Of a DNA stretch of 64,000 nucleotides, positions 42,260-50,714 are shown piece after piece (the first letter of the stretch is position 1; every line of letters starts with the position of its first letter). The notes below the pieces were generated by a model. It was given only the letters and a program-made list of their open reading frames with translations. It was not told the origin of the DNA and made no database searches. Source of the stretch: Rhodobium gokarnense (GTDB taxonomy: Bacteria > Pseudomonadota > Alphaproteobacteria > Rhizobiales > Rhodobiaceae); NCBI RefSeq assembly GCF_025961475.1, contig NZ_JAOQNS010000001.1, positions 434,001 to 498,000 of the forward strand. The letters are read 5' to 3'. The position numbers and the translations under genes were made by a program.

Positions 42260-43816
42260 CTATTCGGCCGCCTCGTCGTCGGCCGGTGCATCGAGGCCGT
42301 AGTCGCGGACCTTGCGATAGAGCGTCGAACGGCCGATCTTCAGGCGCCGGGCCACTTCCGCCATGCGGCCGCGATAGTGGTCAAGGGCGATGCGGATGAT
42401 GTCGGCTTCGACCTCGTCGACCGGGCGGACATGGCCGGTGTCGTCGAGGGCGCGCAGGAACCCGAAGGGCGTCTGGCGCGAGGCATCACTCGGGGCGGGC
42501 GCTGCCGGGGCAGGCTGTGGCGGGACGGGCGCGGAGGCTGAGGGCGCCGCGGGCCGGGAAGGCTCGCTCGGCCCGGCAGCCGCTGCGGCTGGATCAAGGG
42601 ATGGCGCACCGGTCGGCTGCGTGCTTCCTTGCGTCTGGTAGGCGATCTGCGGGAACTCGTCTTCGGTCAGGCATTCGCCGTCGCACAGCACGACGGCGCG
42701 GAAGACAGCATTCTCAAGCTGGCGGATGTTGCCCGGCCAGTCATAGGCCATCAGCATCTGCATGGCGGCAGGGGCGACGGAGTTGACGTAGCGCTTGCCT
42801 TCCTCGGCCGCAAAGCGGGCGATGAAGTGCTGGACGAGCTTCGGGATGTCCTCGCGGCGGTCGCGCAAGGGGGGAATCCAGATCGGAAAGACGTTGAGCC
42901 GGTAATAGAGGTCCTCGCGGAACCGGCCTTCCTTGACGAGGTCCAGAAGGCGCCGGTTGGTGGCGGAGATCAGCCGGAAGTCGACGGCGACCGGACGGCG
43001 GGCGCCGATCGGGTCGACCTCGCCCTCCTGCAGGGCGCGCAGCAGCTTGACCTGGACCTCGGCCGGCAGCTCGCCGACCTCGTCGAGGAAGAGGGTGCCG
43101 CCGTTCGCCTCCTGGAACTTGCCGACATGCTTGTCGACGGCGCCGGTAAAGGCACCCTTCTCATGGCCGAAGAGGATCGATTCCACGAGATTGTCCGGGA
43201 TGGCACCGCAGTTGACGGTGACGAACGGGCGCGCGGCGCGCTCGCTGGAGCCCTGGATGGCGCGGGCGACCATTTCCTTGCCGACGCCGGATTCGCCCTC
43301 GATGAGGATCGGGATGTTGGAGGTCGCCGCGCGCTCGCCGAGCCGGATCACCCGCTCCATGGGCGGACTGGAGGTGACGATATCGGAAAAGGTCAGGGTG
43401 CCGGACCGGAACCGCTTGATGCGGCTAACCTCGCCCTCAAGGGCAGTAACCTTAAGCGCGTTGCGGATCGAGACTTCCAGCCGTTCTGGCGAGACCGGCT
43501 TGACGACGAAGTCGTAGGCGCCGGCGCGCATGGAGCCGACCACGGTGTCGATGCCGCCCTGGCCGGTTTGGACGATCACCGGGATGGTGATGCCGGCCTC
43601 GCGCATGCGGGTCAGCACGCCCATGCCGTCGAGGTCTGGCATGACGATGTCGAGCACGACGACGCCGATATCGGCGGCTTCCGGCCCGTTGAGGATGGAG
43701 AGCGCCTGTTCGCCGCCCTCCGCCACGACGGCGCCGAAGCCGAAGCGCTTGACCGCCTCCTCCAGGAGCCTGCGTTGCACGGGATCGTCGTCGACGATGA
43801 GGATGCGTTTGGTCAT
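42260..43816 (-). CDS. Sigma-54-dependent response regulator (NtrC family)
   Basis: 518 aa. A receiver (1-120) with D9-D10-D11, phospho-acceptor D56 (V-V-V-L-D-I-V-M-P) and V-V-K-P-V-S. An AAA+ domain (about 145-375) with Walker A G-E-S-G-V-G-K-E, the sigma-54 contact motif G-A-F-T-G-A, Walker B G-G-T-L-F-L-D-E, and [10 protein letters not shown] Pro/Ala/Ser-rich linker of about 55 residues precedes a Fis-type HTH ([14 protein letters not shown]). No histidine kinase is adjacent. ATG 43816 gives the usual receiver start. Targets unknown; the cell-wall genes downstream on the same strand are candidates. Confidence 0.88.
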   Translation of the reverse strand: MTKRILIVDDDPVQRRLLEEAVKRFGFGAVVAEGGEQALSILNGPEAADIGVVVLDIVMPDLDGMGVLTRMREAGITIPVIVQTGQGGIDTVVGSMRAGAYDFVVKPVSPERLEVSIRNALKVTALEGEVSRIKRFRSGTLTFSDIVTSSPPMERVIRLGERAATSNIPILIEGESGVGKEMVARAIQGSSERAARPFVTVNCGAIPDNLVESILFGHEKGAFTGAVDKHVGKFQEANGGTLFLDEVGELPAEVQVKLLRALQEGEVDPIGARRPVAVDFRLISATNRRLLDLVKEGRFREDLYYRLNVFPIWIPPLRDRREDIPKLVQHFIARFAAEEGKRYVNSVAPAAMQMLMAYDWPGNIRQLENAVFRAVVLCDGECLTEDEFPQIAYQTQGSTQPTGAPSLDPAAAAAGPSEPSRPAAPSASAPVPPQPAPAAPAPSDASRQTPFGFLRALDDTGHVRPVDEVEADIIRIALDHYRGRMAEVARRLKIGRSTLYRKVRDYGLDAPADDEAAE

Positions 43817-44080
43817 GGGTCCCGGTCCGGATCGCTCGCCTACTCGTTCAGACGGCGCTGGATAAATCGGCTCCGCCGTTTGCATGCGCCTGTCTCATTT
43901 CGGGTCATCATGGAGGGAACGGGTTAATAAACGCCTGCTCCGGACTTTATTTGCACCGCCCTTGCGATATTTGCTCATAAAGGCGCGGCGCGGCCGTTGA
44001 ACCCGTCCGCCGCGACACGATATGAAACCCGTTCCGCCCGGCGCCGCGCGCCGCCACCGTTCCTTTTCAAGAGACCGCCG

Positions 44081-45955
44081 ATGACCGCCTTTTCCACCGA
44101 TGCCGCCACAGGGTTTCCCGGAGTTTTCCACAAGCCCGTCCACAGCCCGGACGACGGGGGCGCGGCGGCCGCCGGCGATCTCGGCGCATTGCCGGAATGG
44201 GACCTCACCGACCTTTACGACGGGCCGCAGTCGGACGCCGTCAAGGGCGACCTGAAGCGGGCGAAGGACGAGGCGGAGACCTTCGAGAAGACGCGCAAGG
44301 GGCGGCTTGCCGGCTATCTCGCGCCGGGCGGCGATATCGGTCAGCTCGTTGCCGCGATCCGCGAATATGAGGAACTGCAGGAGCTGCTCGGCCGGCTGAT
44401 GTCCTATGCGAGCCTCCTTTATTCCGGCCAGACCACCGATCCGGCGCGGGCGAAGTTCTATGGCGACGTGCAGGAAAAGGTGACGGCGGCGAGCGTCCAT
44501 CTGCTGTTTTTCGAGCTGGAGCTCAACCGGGTCGACGATGCTGCCGTCGAGGCGGGCTTTGCGGACGCGGGGCTCGCGCACTACCGCCCGTGGATCGAGG
44601 ACATCCGCAAGGAAAAACCGTATCAGCTCGAGGACGACATCGAGCGTCTCTTCCACGAAAAGTCGGTGACCGGGGCGGGTGCCTGGAACCGGCTGTTCGA
44701 CGAGACGATGGCCGGGCTGTCTTTCCAGACGGAAGCCGGCGAACTCGGCCTTGAGGCGACCCTCAACCTGCTGCAGGACCCGGACGAGGCTAAGCGCAAG
44801 GACGCGGCCGAGGCGCTGGCCCAAACCTTCTCGGAGAACCTTCGCACCTTCACCCTGATCACCAACACGCTCTCCAAGGACAAGGAGATCTCCGACCGCT
44901 GGCGCGGTTTCGGCGACGTCGCCGATTCCCGGCATCTCGCCAACCGGGTCGAGCCGGAGGTGGTAGCGGCGCTGGTCGATGCCGTCACCGGCGCCTATCC
45001 GAAGCTCTCGCACCGCTACTACGCCATGAAGGCGCGCTGGCTCGGCATGGACAGGCTCGCCCATTGGGACCGCAACGCGCCACTGCCGAACACCGACCGG
45101 CGCAAGGTCTCCTGGGACGAGGCGTCGAAGACCGTGCTCGATGCCTATGGCGGCTTTTCGCCGAAGATGGCGGAGATCGCCGACACCTTCTTCAAGCGCA
45201 ACTGGATCGACGCGCCGGTGCGCCCCGGCAAGGCGCCGGGGGCGTTCTCGCACCCGACAGTGCCGAGCGCGCATCCTTACGTGCTCCTCAACTACCAGGG
45301 CCGCACGCGGGACGTCATGACGCTTGCCCACGAACTCGGCCACGGCGTCCACCAGGTTCTGGCTGCGCCGCAGGGCGCGCTGATGGCGCCGACGCCGCTG
45401 ACGCTGGCCGAGACCGCCAGCGTCTTCGGCGAGATGCTGACCTTCCAGGCGATGCTGAAGAAGGCGGAGACCCCGCAGCTCCGCAAGATCATGCTCGCCC
45501 AGAAGGTCGAGGACATGATCAACACGGTGGTGCGCCAGATCGCCTTCTACGTCTTCGAGCGCCGCTTGCACGAAGCGCGGCGCGAGGGCGAACTGACGTC
45601 GGACGAGATCGGCCGCATCTGGCTGGAAGTGCAGGGCGAAAGCCTCGGCCCGGCCGTGGCGCTGAAAGAGGGCTACGAGACCTACTGGACCTACATCCCG
45701 CACTTCATCCACGTGCCCTTCTACGTCTACGCCTATGCCTTCGGTGATTGCCTCGTCAATTCGCTCTACGCCGTCTACGAGGAGGCCGAAACCGGCTTCC
45801 AGGAGAAGTATTTCGACATGCTGAAAGCCGGCGGCACGAAGCATCACTCCGAACTGTTGGCGCCCTTCGGGCTGGACGCGTCAGACCCGGCCTTCTGGCA
45901 GAAGGGGCTGGGGGTGATTTCGCGGATGATCGATGAGTTGGAAGGGATGGAGTGA
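44081..45955 (+). CDS. pepF: Oligoendopeptidase F family M3 metallopeptidase
   Basis: Cytoplasmic zinc peptidase degrading oligopeptides, 624 aa. The HExxH-type motif is H417-E-L-G-H421 within T-L-A-H-E-L-G-H-G-V-H-Q, with the third ligand region E-T-A-S-V-F-G-E-M about 25 residues later, as in M3 enzymes. The N-terminal helical domain begins W-D-L-T-D-L-Y. The frame is open to 43997, but ATG 44081 gives a normal length. Divergent from the sigma-54 regulator. Confidence 0.9.
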   Translation: MTAFSTDAATGFPGVFHKPVHSPDDGGAAAAGDLGALPEWDLTDLYDGPQSDAVKGDLKRAKDEAETFEKTRKGRLAGYLAPGGDIGQLVAAIREYEELQELLGRLMSYASLLYSGQTTDPARAKFYGDVQEKVTAASVHLLFFELELNRVDDAAVEAGFADAGLAHYRPWIEDIRKEKPYQLEDDIERLFHEKSVTGAGAWNRLFDETMAGLSFQTEAGELGLEATLNLLQDPDEAKRKDAAEALAQTFSENLRTFTLITNTLSKDKEISDRWRGFGDVADSRHLANRVEPEVVAALVDAVTGAYPKLSHRYYAMKARWLGMDRLAHWDRNAPLPNTDRRKVSWDEASKTVLDAYGGFSPKMAEIADTFFKRNWIDAPVRPGKAPGAFSHPTVPSAHPYVLLNYQGRTRDVMTLAHELGHGVHQVLAAPQGALMAPTPLTLAETASVFGEMLTFQAMLKKAETPQLRKIMLAQKVEDMINTVVRQIAFYVFERRLHEARREGELTSDEIGRIWLEVQGESLGPAVALKEGYETYWTYIPHFIHVPFYVYAYAFGDCLVNSLYAVYEEAETGFQEKYFDMLKAGGTKHHSELLAPFGLDASDPAFWQKGLGVISRMIDELEGME

Positions 45956-46056
45956 GGGGGGTAGTGCGGCGTGTCGCGTTTCTTCGCTGCCCCACACACG
46001 TTGCAAGCAAAAGCCATCTAGGACTATTGAGATTGTAATATGGATAAGACAGAAGG

Positions 46057-46293
46057 CTATTCGATCAGTTGATGATATCTTCCAACTTTCATAACGGCCT
46101 CTACGAATTTCGTCGCCATTGAGCGGTCCATAATCACGCTGTTGCCGTTGATGCTGAGATAAATGCTCTCTTCGCCAGTTCCAGACGGGGTCGCACATCC
46201 AGCATAGAAGGATGACCGTCCCAATTCGACATCCATGGAAAGCTCTCCACCTTGGTCCAGAACTTTTTCGCTGAAGAAACAGGTTGTGGCCAT
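46057..46293 (-). CDS. Hypothetical small protein
   Basis: 78 aa, not recognised. Contains two Cys (C5 and one near residue 32), a Gly/Ser-rich centre and a C-terminal amphipathic helix (M-A-T-K-F-V-E-A-V-M-K-V). ATG 46293 is preceded by AGAGGA at about ten bases. Its codon use and GC are lower than the flanking pepF gene, in an AT-richer accessory patch next to a toxin-antitoxin pair, which hints at acquisition. Confidence 0.5.
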   Translation of the reverse strand: MATTCFFSEKVLDQGGELSMDVELGRSSFYAGCATPSGTGEESIYLSINGNSVIMDRSMATKFVEAVMKVGRYHQLIE

Positions 46294-46434
46294 TTGCTCG
46301 TTATCCTCTCTTTTCCATTTTTCACCTGCCGAGACGGGAGGGTTGGCTGCAATCTTGCCAGCGCGCCCGTCCTTCGTCGATAGTGTTCTGCCGTTTGAAT
46401 TTGAATACTGCGCGAATGCGAACATCCTAAGGAA

Positions 46435-46752
46435 TCAGGATGCCCGGGACGGGTCGTCAAACTCCTGCAGGGTCACATCCCTGGCTCCGTGCAAAACCCG
46501 CACAATCACAATACGATCCGGATAAGAGCGGTAGTAAATGCAGCGCTTCCGATAGGGAAAGGCGCGCAACCCCTCGCTGATGTGGTCGCGCGGCGAGCCG
46601 GTGAAGTCGACTTTGGCGATCCACTCGATCTTGGCGTGAATGTCCGCCACAAAAGCGGTGGCGACCTCCACGCTATCTTCGGCAACATAAAAAAATATCT
46701 CGGTGAGATCGTCCCGCGCCCGGGCCGACAGGATCAGTCTTTTCGGTTCAAT
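46435..46752 (-). CDS. RelE/ParE-family toxin without a canonical start codon
   Basis: ParE-like toxin: [20 protein letters not shown] at the N-terminus, then [19 protein letters not shown] and V-R-V-L-H-G-A-R-D at the C-terminus, covering the family's full ~100 residues. The first in-frame standard start is GTG 46671, which would remove the first helix and leave 78 aa. A full-length product needs ATT (46752) or CTG as start, overlapping the antitoxin 3' end. Either initiation is non-standard or the toxin is damaged. The antitoxin gene is directly upstream. Confidence 0.65.
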   Translation of the reverse strand: MEPKRLILSARARDDLTEIFFYVAEDSVEVATAFVADIHAKIEWIAKVDFTGSPRDHISEGLRAFPYRKRCIYYRSYPDRIVIVRVLHGARDVTLQEFDDPSRAS

Positions 46753-47012
46753 CGTTCCATGCCCCGCTTCACGATATCGTCCGTCAGGTCCTGCGCGCCG
46801 GCATATTCAAACACATTGCCCGCTTCGATGTCGGCATCGCCCTTCGCGATCGCGTCCCGCAGGTCGCCAAGGCGGGTTTCGTAGTCTTCGAGCATCCGCA
46901 GGCCGGCCCGCACGACCTCGCTGGCGTTGTTGAAGCGGCCTTCCTCGACCTGCCGTGCGATGAACGCTTCGTAGCGCGTGCCGACGGAATAGGATTTCTT
47001 CCCGTTTGCCAT
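46734..47012 (-). CDS. ParD/CC2985-type antitoxin (ribbon-helix-helix)
   Basis: 92 aa. The N-terminal strand and helices ([26 protein letters not shown] with V-V-R-A-G-L-R-M-L) are those of ParD-type DNA-binding antitoxins. The C-terminal acidic helices would wrap the toxin. ATG 47012 has GGAG upstream. It precedes and overlaps the toxin frame, the usual parDE order, and should repress its own promoter. Confidence 0.85.
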   Translation of the reverse strand: MANGKKSYSVGTRYEAFIARQVEEGRFNNASEVVRAGLRMLEDYETRLGDLRDAIAKGDADIEAGNVFEYAGAQDLTDDIVKRGMERLNRKD

Positions 47013-47246
47013 GTGAGGAACTCCTTCGCTTGGCGAAATGATGCCACAAGGTGGGATTTGTTCCTACCTTTTTCTGGGCGGTGCGCGGCCGGATCGTTGC
47101 GGTTTGGCGGGTTCGATGCCCGTCAGGACACGCAATCGCCCCGAACATGATCCCCATCACACTCCTTCGTCCGCGTGGTTCCCATGTTGAAACGGTCGCA
47201 AGAACGCGGCGCGCGCCTCCGGCGCATCGAACGAAGGAGACGACCC

Positions 47247-47585
47247 ATGAGACGCACATTTCTTTGCGGACTGGCACTGGCGGCGCTGCTGACGGCGTTC
47301 CAGGGCGCGGCGAGCGCGCATTCGATCATCCCGCCGGGCAAGGCCTATCTCGCCCATGGCGAGGACGCGGAGGTGATCAAGGTCGGCTGGCGGGCGAAGC
47401 GGCGCCACGCCAAGCGGTTCCGCTACGATCGCCGGCACCGGCACCACGACTATGGCCGTTTCCGGGGCGGGCGCAGGTCGTCGCGGCTGGGTCCCTATGT
47501 GCATCCCGGCGTCGCTTCGATGCTGATCCGGCGGCGTCAATGCCTCGATGCGCTGTTCCCGGCGAGCGATCCCGCCTGCCGGTGA
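47247..47585 (+). CDS. Small secreted His/Arg-rich protein, copy 1
   Basis: 112 aa, family not recognised. A clear signal peptide (residues 1-24, ends A-S-A) precedes H-S-I-I-P-P-G-K-A, then a strongly basic His/Arg-rich stretch (R-R-H-A-K-R-F-R-Y-D-R-R-H-R-H-H-D-Y), then P-Y-V-H-P-G-V-A-S-M-L-I and two Cys near the end. It could bind metal, heparin-like polymers or nucleic acid in the periplasm. GAAGGAGA precedes the start. The gene and its upstream region are duplicated at 48700. Confidence 0.7.
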   Translation: MRRTFLCGLALAALLTAFQGAASAHSIIPPGKAYLAHGEDAEVIKVGWRAKRRHAKRFRYDRRHRHHDYGRFRGGRRSSRLGPYVHPGVASMLIRRRQCLDALFPASDPACR

Positions 47586-47641
47586 GCGCTCAGAGAGGTC
47601 GCGGTGGCGCGGCGACGTGAACGGAGCCGCGCCAATGCGCC

Positions 47642-48223
47642 CTAAAATTCCCGGCGAAGGAGCATCCGGTCGAGCGAGATCCGGCCGCCTCCGAAGGCGG
47701 CGATGATCGCGGCGCCGGCGAACCAGAAGGTCGAGGCGAGTTCCGCCTTCCTCTGGACATGGGCGAGGAACGCCGCGCCGCCATCGTCCAGGAGCCGCCT
47801 CTGGCCCGCCGCCGTGAGGAACGCGTCCGCATCCCGCCCGAGCGCGTCCAGGCCCGCGGCCGTCAGGAAGGCATCGCCATAGGGGTGCGTGACGTGGAAG
47901 ACGAGCGTGACGAACAGCATGAAGGCGACGGCGAGGGCCACCGGCCGGGTGAACAGGCCGAGGACGATCATGAGCCCGCCGAAGAACTGCACGGCGGCCA
48001 GCGCCGGCGACCAGAACCAGCCGGGATAAAAGCCGATCCCTTCCACGAAACCGGTCTGCGCGAAGGGAGCCTGTATCTTCGGCCAACCCTCCACAACCAG
48101 AATGCCGCCGATGATGATGCGGAAGAGAAGCCATCCCAGAGGCTGGGCAAAGGCTGTGTAGAACGGCGCCATGAACGCCAGGATCGGGCGCTGCGCCGCG
48201 CCATCGAAGCTTGTGAGACTCAT
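47642..48223 (-). CDS. DoxX family membrane protein
   Basis: 193 aa with four to five hydrophobic helices typical of DoxX (R-I-I-I-G-G-I-L-V-V-E-G-W-P-K-I and F-F-G-G-L-M-I-V-L-G-L-F-T-R). The loop between helices 3 and 4 is enlarged and contains D-A-F-L-T-A-A-G twice (residues 117-124 and 133-140). DoxX proteins are linked to thiosulphate/quinone chemistry or redox stress in some bacteria, but function here is unknown. It lies between two copies of the His/Arg-rich secreted gene, on the opposite strand. Confidence 0.8.
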   Translation of the reverse strand: MSLTSFDGAAQRPILAFMAPFYTAFAQPLGWLLFRIIIGGILVVEGWPKIQAPFAQTGFVEGIGFYPGWFWSPALAAVQFFGGLMIVLGLFTRPVALAVAFMLFVTLVFHVTHPYGDAFLTAAGLDALGRDADAFLTAAGQRRLLDDGGAAFLAHVQRKAELASTFWFAGAAIIAAFGGGRISLDRMLLRREF

Positions 48224-48699
48224 ATTCTTCCCTATAAATGTTATTTTTGATGGTATTTATTTGATCCGGCGCGGCATGATGCGGGCCCTGGCAAGTCGTT
48301 TCGACTGCGGCGGCGCGTCATGCATGCGGCGTTCCGTCATATTGACATGTTAAATTCACGAGTCAACGCTTGTGATTTGGAGTTGTTACATGCATTTGGA
48401 ATATTTTATTGATTATAATTTAATTTCGCAAAACATATCCAAGTAGACTTGCCGTGAGCCTTGCCGCTCGCCGCGATGCCGGGGGGCGCTCTTTTGTGGA
48501 GCCCGCAGGTCTGCACCCGGGATGTGCGGTCGTTGATGCCGTTCGGCCGTCCTGTGCCGAACCGCTCGGCAATCGCCGCAAACATGACCTCCATCACACT
48601 CCCTCGCCGGCCCTCGTCCCATGTTGAAAGGATCGCGGATGGACGCGGCGCGCGGCGGGATGCTCCGCAGCGCATCTTCAAGGACGAAGGAGACGACCC
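48224..48699. other. Intergenic region: AT-rich promoter zone plus duplicated upstream segment
   Basis: The left part (about 48224-48440) is AT-rich for this genome and should hold the doxX promoter. The right part (about 48525-48699) repeats the sequence upstream of the first His/Arg-rich gene: ATGACCTCCATCACACTCC, TCCCATGTTGAAA and GAAGGAGACGACCCATG are shared. No RNA gene was recognised. Confidence 0.55.
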
Positions 48700-49041
48700 A
48701 TGAAACGCACATTTCTTTCCGGACTGGCACTGGCGGCGCTGCTGACGGCGTTCCACGGCACTGCGAGCGCCCATCCGATCATCCCGCCGGGCAGGGCCTT
48801 GCTTGCCCATGCCGAGGCGGCCGGGTTCATCAAGGCCGGCTGGCGGGTGAAGCGCCATCACGCCAAACGCTTCCGCTACGGTCGGCGGCATCGGGGCCAT
48901 GGCTACGGCCATTTCCGGGGCGGCGGGCGGCAGTCCCGAATGGGCCCCTATGTGATGCCTGGCGTCGCTTCGATGATCGTCCGGAAATGCCGCCCGAGGC
49001 GCGAAGAACTCCTCCCGGGCGGCCCGGTGGGCTGCAATTGA
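48700..49041 (+). CDS. Small secreted His/Arg-rich protein, copy 2
   Basis: 113 aa, paralogue of the protein at 47247. The signal peptide (M-K-R-T-F-L-S-G-L-A-L-A-A-L-L-T-A-F) is nearly identical, followed by H-P-I-I-P-P-G-R-A, the basic core K-R-H-H-A-K-R-F-R-Y-G-R-R-H-R-G-H, and P-Y-V-M-P-G-V-A-S-M-I. The region after residue 90 diverges but keeps two Cys. Conservation of the export signal, basic core and P-Y-V-x-P-G-V-A-S-M motif points to a retained function. Followed by a terminator. Confidence 0.7.
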   Translation: MKRTFLSGLALAALLTAFHGTASAHPIIPPGRALLAHAEAAGFIKAGWRVKRHHAKRFRYGRRHRGHGYGHFRGGGRQSRMGPYVMPGVASMIVRKCRPRREELLPGGPVGCN

Positions 49042-49066
49042 TCGGTGCCACCTCTTTCTCGCCTCC

Positions 49067-49097
49067 AAATCGCCCGGCGATCGCTCGGGCGATTTTT
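49067..49097 (+). terminator. Intrinsic terminator after copy 2
   Basis: AAATCGCCC (49067-49075) pairs with GGGCGATTT (49087-49095), followed by further T residues, 26 bases after the stop codon. Confidence 0.75.
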
Positions 49098-49177
49098 CCT
49101 TGCAGCCTTGCGTGGCGTCGGTCGACGCGACAACGCCACGTATTGCTCGCCGTCGTCCTCGCGTCTAAACCGCTCCC

Positions 49178-50173
49178 ATGCGCTCGTTCGTCCGCAAGCC
49201 CTATCTCACGACAAAACCCTTCTCGATCGGGCTGAAGCCGATCGGGCCGGAGGCGATTGTCGAGGTTGACGATTGCTTCGCGCACGACCTTGCCGAGAAG
49301 GGGGCGCTGTTCGCCGCCGACGAGGCGGCTGTGTTCCGGGCTGAGGAGGGCACGCTTGCGGCGCAGGCGGAGATCCTGAAGGTGGTGCTCGCCTCCGCGA
49401 CCGGCCAGCGACCGGGCCTCCACGAGATGGATCGCGACGGCGTCACGGTCCGGCCTCGTGCGGTGCTCGGCGAGGTCGGGATCAACGGTCGCAGCGGCGT
49501 GGGCCGGCCGGCGCGTCATCGGGGCGCCGAGGCTGCCGCCCATTCGGCGGACCGCCACTACCACTTCTCCGACTTCGCCGATGCCCCCCTGAAACTCGCG
49601 GCGCTTCTCGTGCAGGAAGACCTCTGCCTGATGCGCAAGGGCGATGAGGGCTGGCGTCTCGCGGCGGCGGCGGTTTGTTTTCCGTCGTCCTGGCAGCTTG
49701 CGGACAAATTCGCAAAGCCGATGGGCGCGATCCATGATCCGGTGCCGGGGTTCGCCGGGCGGATGCTGACGGTGGTGGAGCGGATCTTCGACAATCTGGC
49801 GCCGGGCAGCGCCGTGGAGCGGTTCAACTGGTCGCTCTATACCGACACGAAGCTGAGGCATGCCGAGCCGCATGAGGAGGACATGGCGGCGCTCACGCCG
49901 GCCGAGCTTGCCGAGAAGCTCGCCGTGCGGGTGGAGCGCCAGACCCTGATGCGGCTGCCGGAGACGCGCGATATCCTGTTCACGATCCGCATCCATGTGG
50001 ACCCGGTTGCCGCCGTCCGCGCCCATCCGGAACGGGAAAAGATCGCGACCGCGCTGGCCGAACAGCTTGCCGCGATGACGCCGGAGCAGCTCCGCTACAA
50101 GGGGCTGACCCGCGCCGCGCCGGCGATCCATGCGCTGCTTTCCGACATCGCCGGGGCGCCACAGCCGGCCTGA
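49178..50173 (+). CDS. Haem-dependent oxidative N-demethylase family protein (DUF3445)
   Basis: 331 aa, matching DUF3445, the family of the dimethylamine monooxygenase alpha subunit (HODM). Landmarks: K-P-F-S-I-G-L-K-P-I near residue 13, V-Q-E-D-L-C-L-M-R-K near 145, A-A-V-C-F-P-S-S-W near 165 and G-A-I-H-D-P-V-P-G near 186, where the His may be the haem ligand. R-F-N-W-S-L-Y is also conserved. The beta/gamma flavin and Fe-S partners of known HODM are not next to it. No good ribosome-binding site is visible, and the leader is GC-rich. Confidence 0.82.
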   Translation: MRSFVRKPYLTTKPFSIGLKPIGPEAIVEVDDCFAHDLAEKGALFAADEAAVFRAEEGTLAAQAEILKVVLASATGQRPGLHEMDRDGVTVRPRAVLGEVGINGRSGVGRPARHRGAEAAAHSADRHYHFSDFADAPLKLAALLVQEDLCLMRKGDEGWRLAAAAVCFPSSWQLADKFAKPMGAIHDPVPGFAGRMLTVVERIFDNLAPGSAVERFNWSLYTDTKLRHAEPHEEDMAALTPAELAEKLAVRVERQTLMRLPETRDILFTIRIHVDPVAAVRAHPEREKIATALAEQLAAMTPEQLRYKGLTRAAPAIHALLSDIAGAPQPA

Positions 50174-50714
50174 ATCCGGCCCTCTATCGGCGACGCCTGA
50201 TAGTGCAGTATGCGGTCAGGTTGGATCGCATTCCGGCTCTCTCTTTCTGTTCGCGACTGTCCGGTTCATGGCTTAAGCACTCCGGCACCCGCCCATTCCG
50301 CGTCACTGCCGTGCTTGACACGGTGGTCCATGGTGACGTGCGGCACATTTCAGCCTAACGGGTTGAAAGCAGAGGCCTCATGGATCGCCGGGTCAAGCCC
50401 GGCAATGATGCAGGCGAGGGGTCGAGATTGGGGAAAAAATCGGCGTTTTGACCGTCTGATCCTCCGGCATCGGCTTGTTTTCTCGGGGATTTGCGGACCA
50501 AGGGACATCGTAAACCGAACAAAAATGCTTCTTGTTGGAGCGTCGGATTTGTCCGAAAACCGGGCCCGGTTTTCGCTCCCGCGGGCCTGCGGTTCGCGCC
50601 GCTGCCCCCAAAAACCTCTGGACAGGGACGGCCGGGCCGCGTCAAGGATGGCGCCGCGTCCCGGCCGCCTCCCGCGGCCCGATCACGCGCCCCCGACCTT
50701 CGAAAGTCTTTCCC
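50174..50714. repeat. Repeat-bearing intergenic region
   Basis: No gene seen in 541 bases. GCCGGG/CCCGGC (50387-50392, 50398-50403), set in GGATCGCCGGGTCAAGC, resembles a short palindromic repeat common between rhizobial genes. CGAAAACCGGG joined directly to CCCGGTTTTCG (50554-50575) is a perfect 22-bp palindrome preceded by GAGCGTCGGATTTGTC, in the style of intergenic mosaic elements. Frames that cross here lack protein-like composition. Confidence 0.5.

Noticed and set aside
43895..45847. 650-aa minus-strand frame opposite pepF
   Set aside because: pepF carries the complete M3 active site on the other strand.
50554..50575. Replication origin, plasmid site or attachment core at the 22-bp perfect palindrome
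   Set aside because: No initiator, partition or integrase gene nearby. It fits better with an intergenic mosaic repeat.
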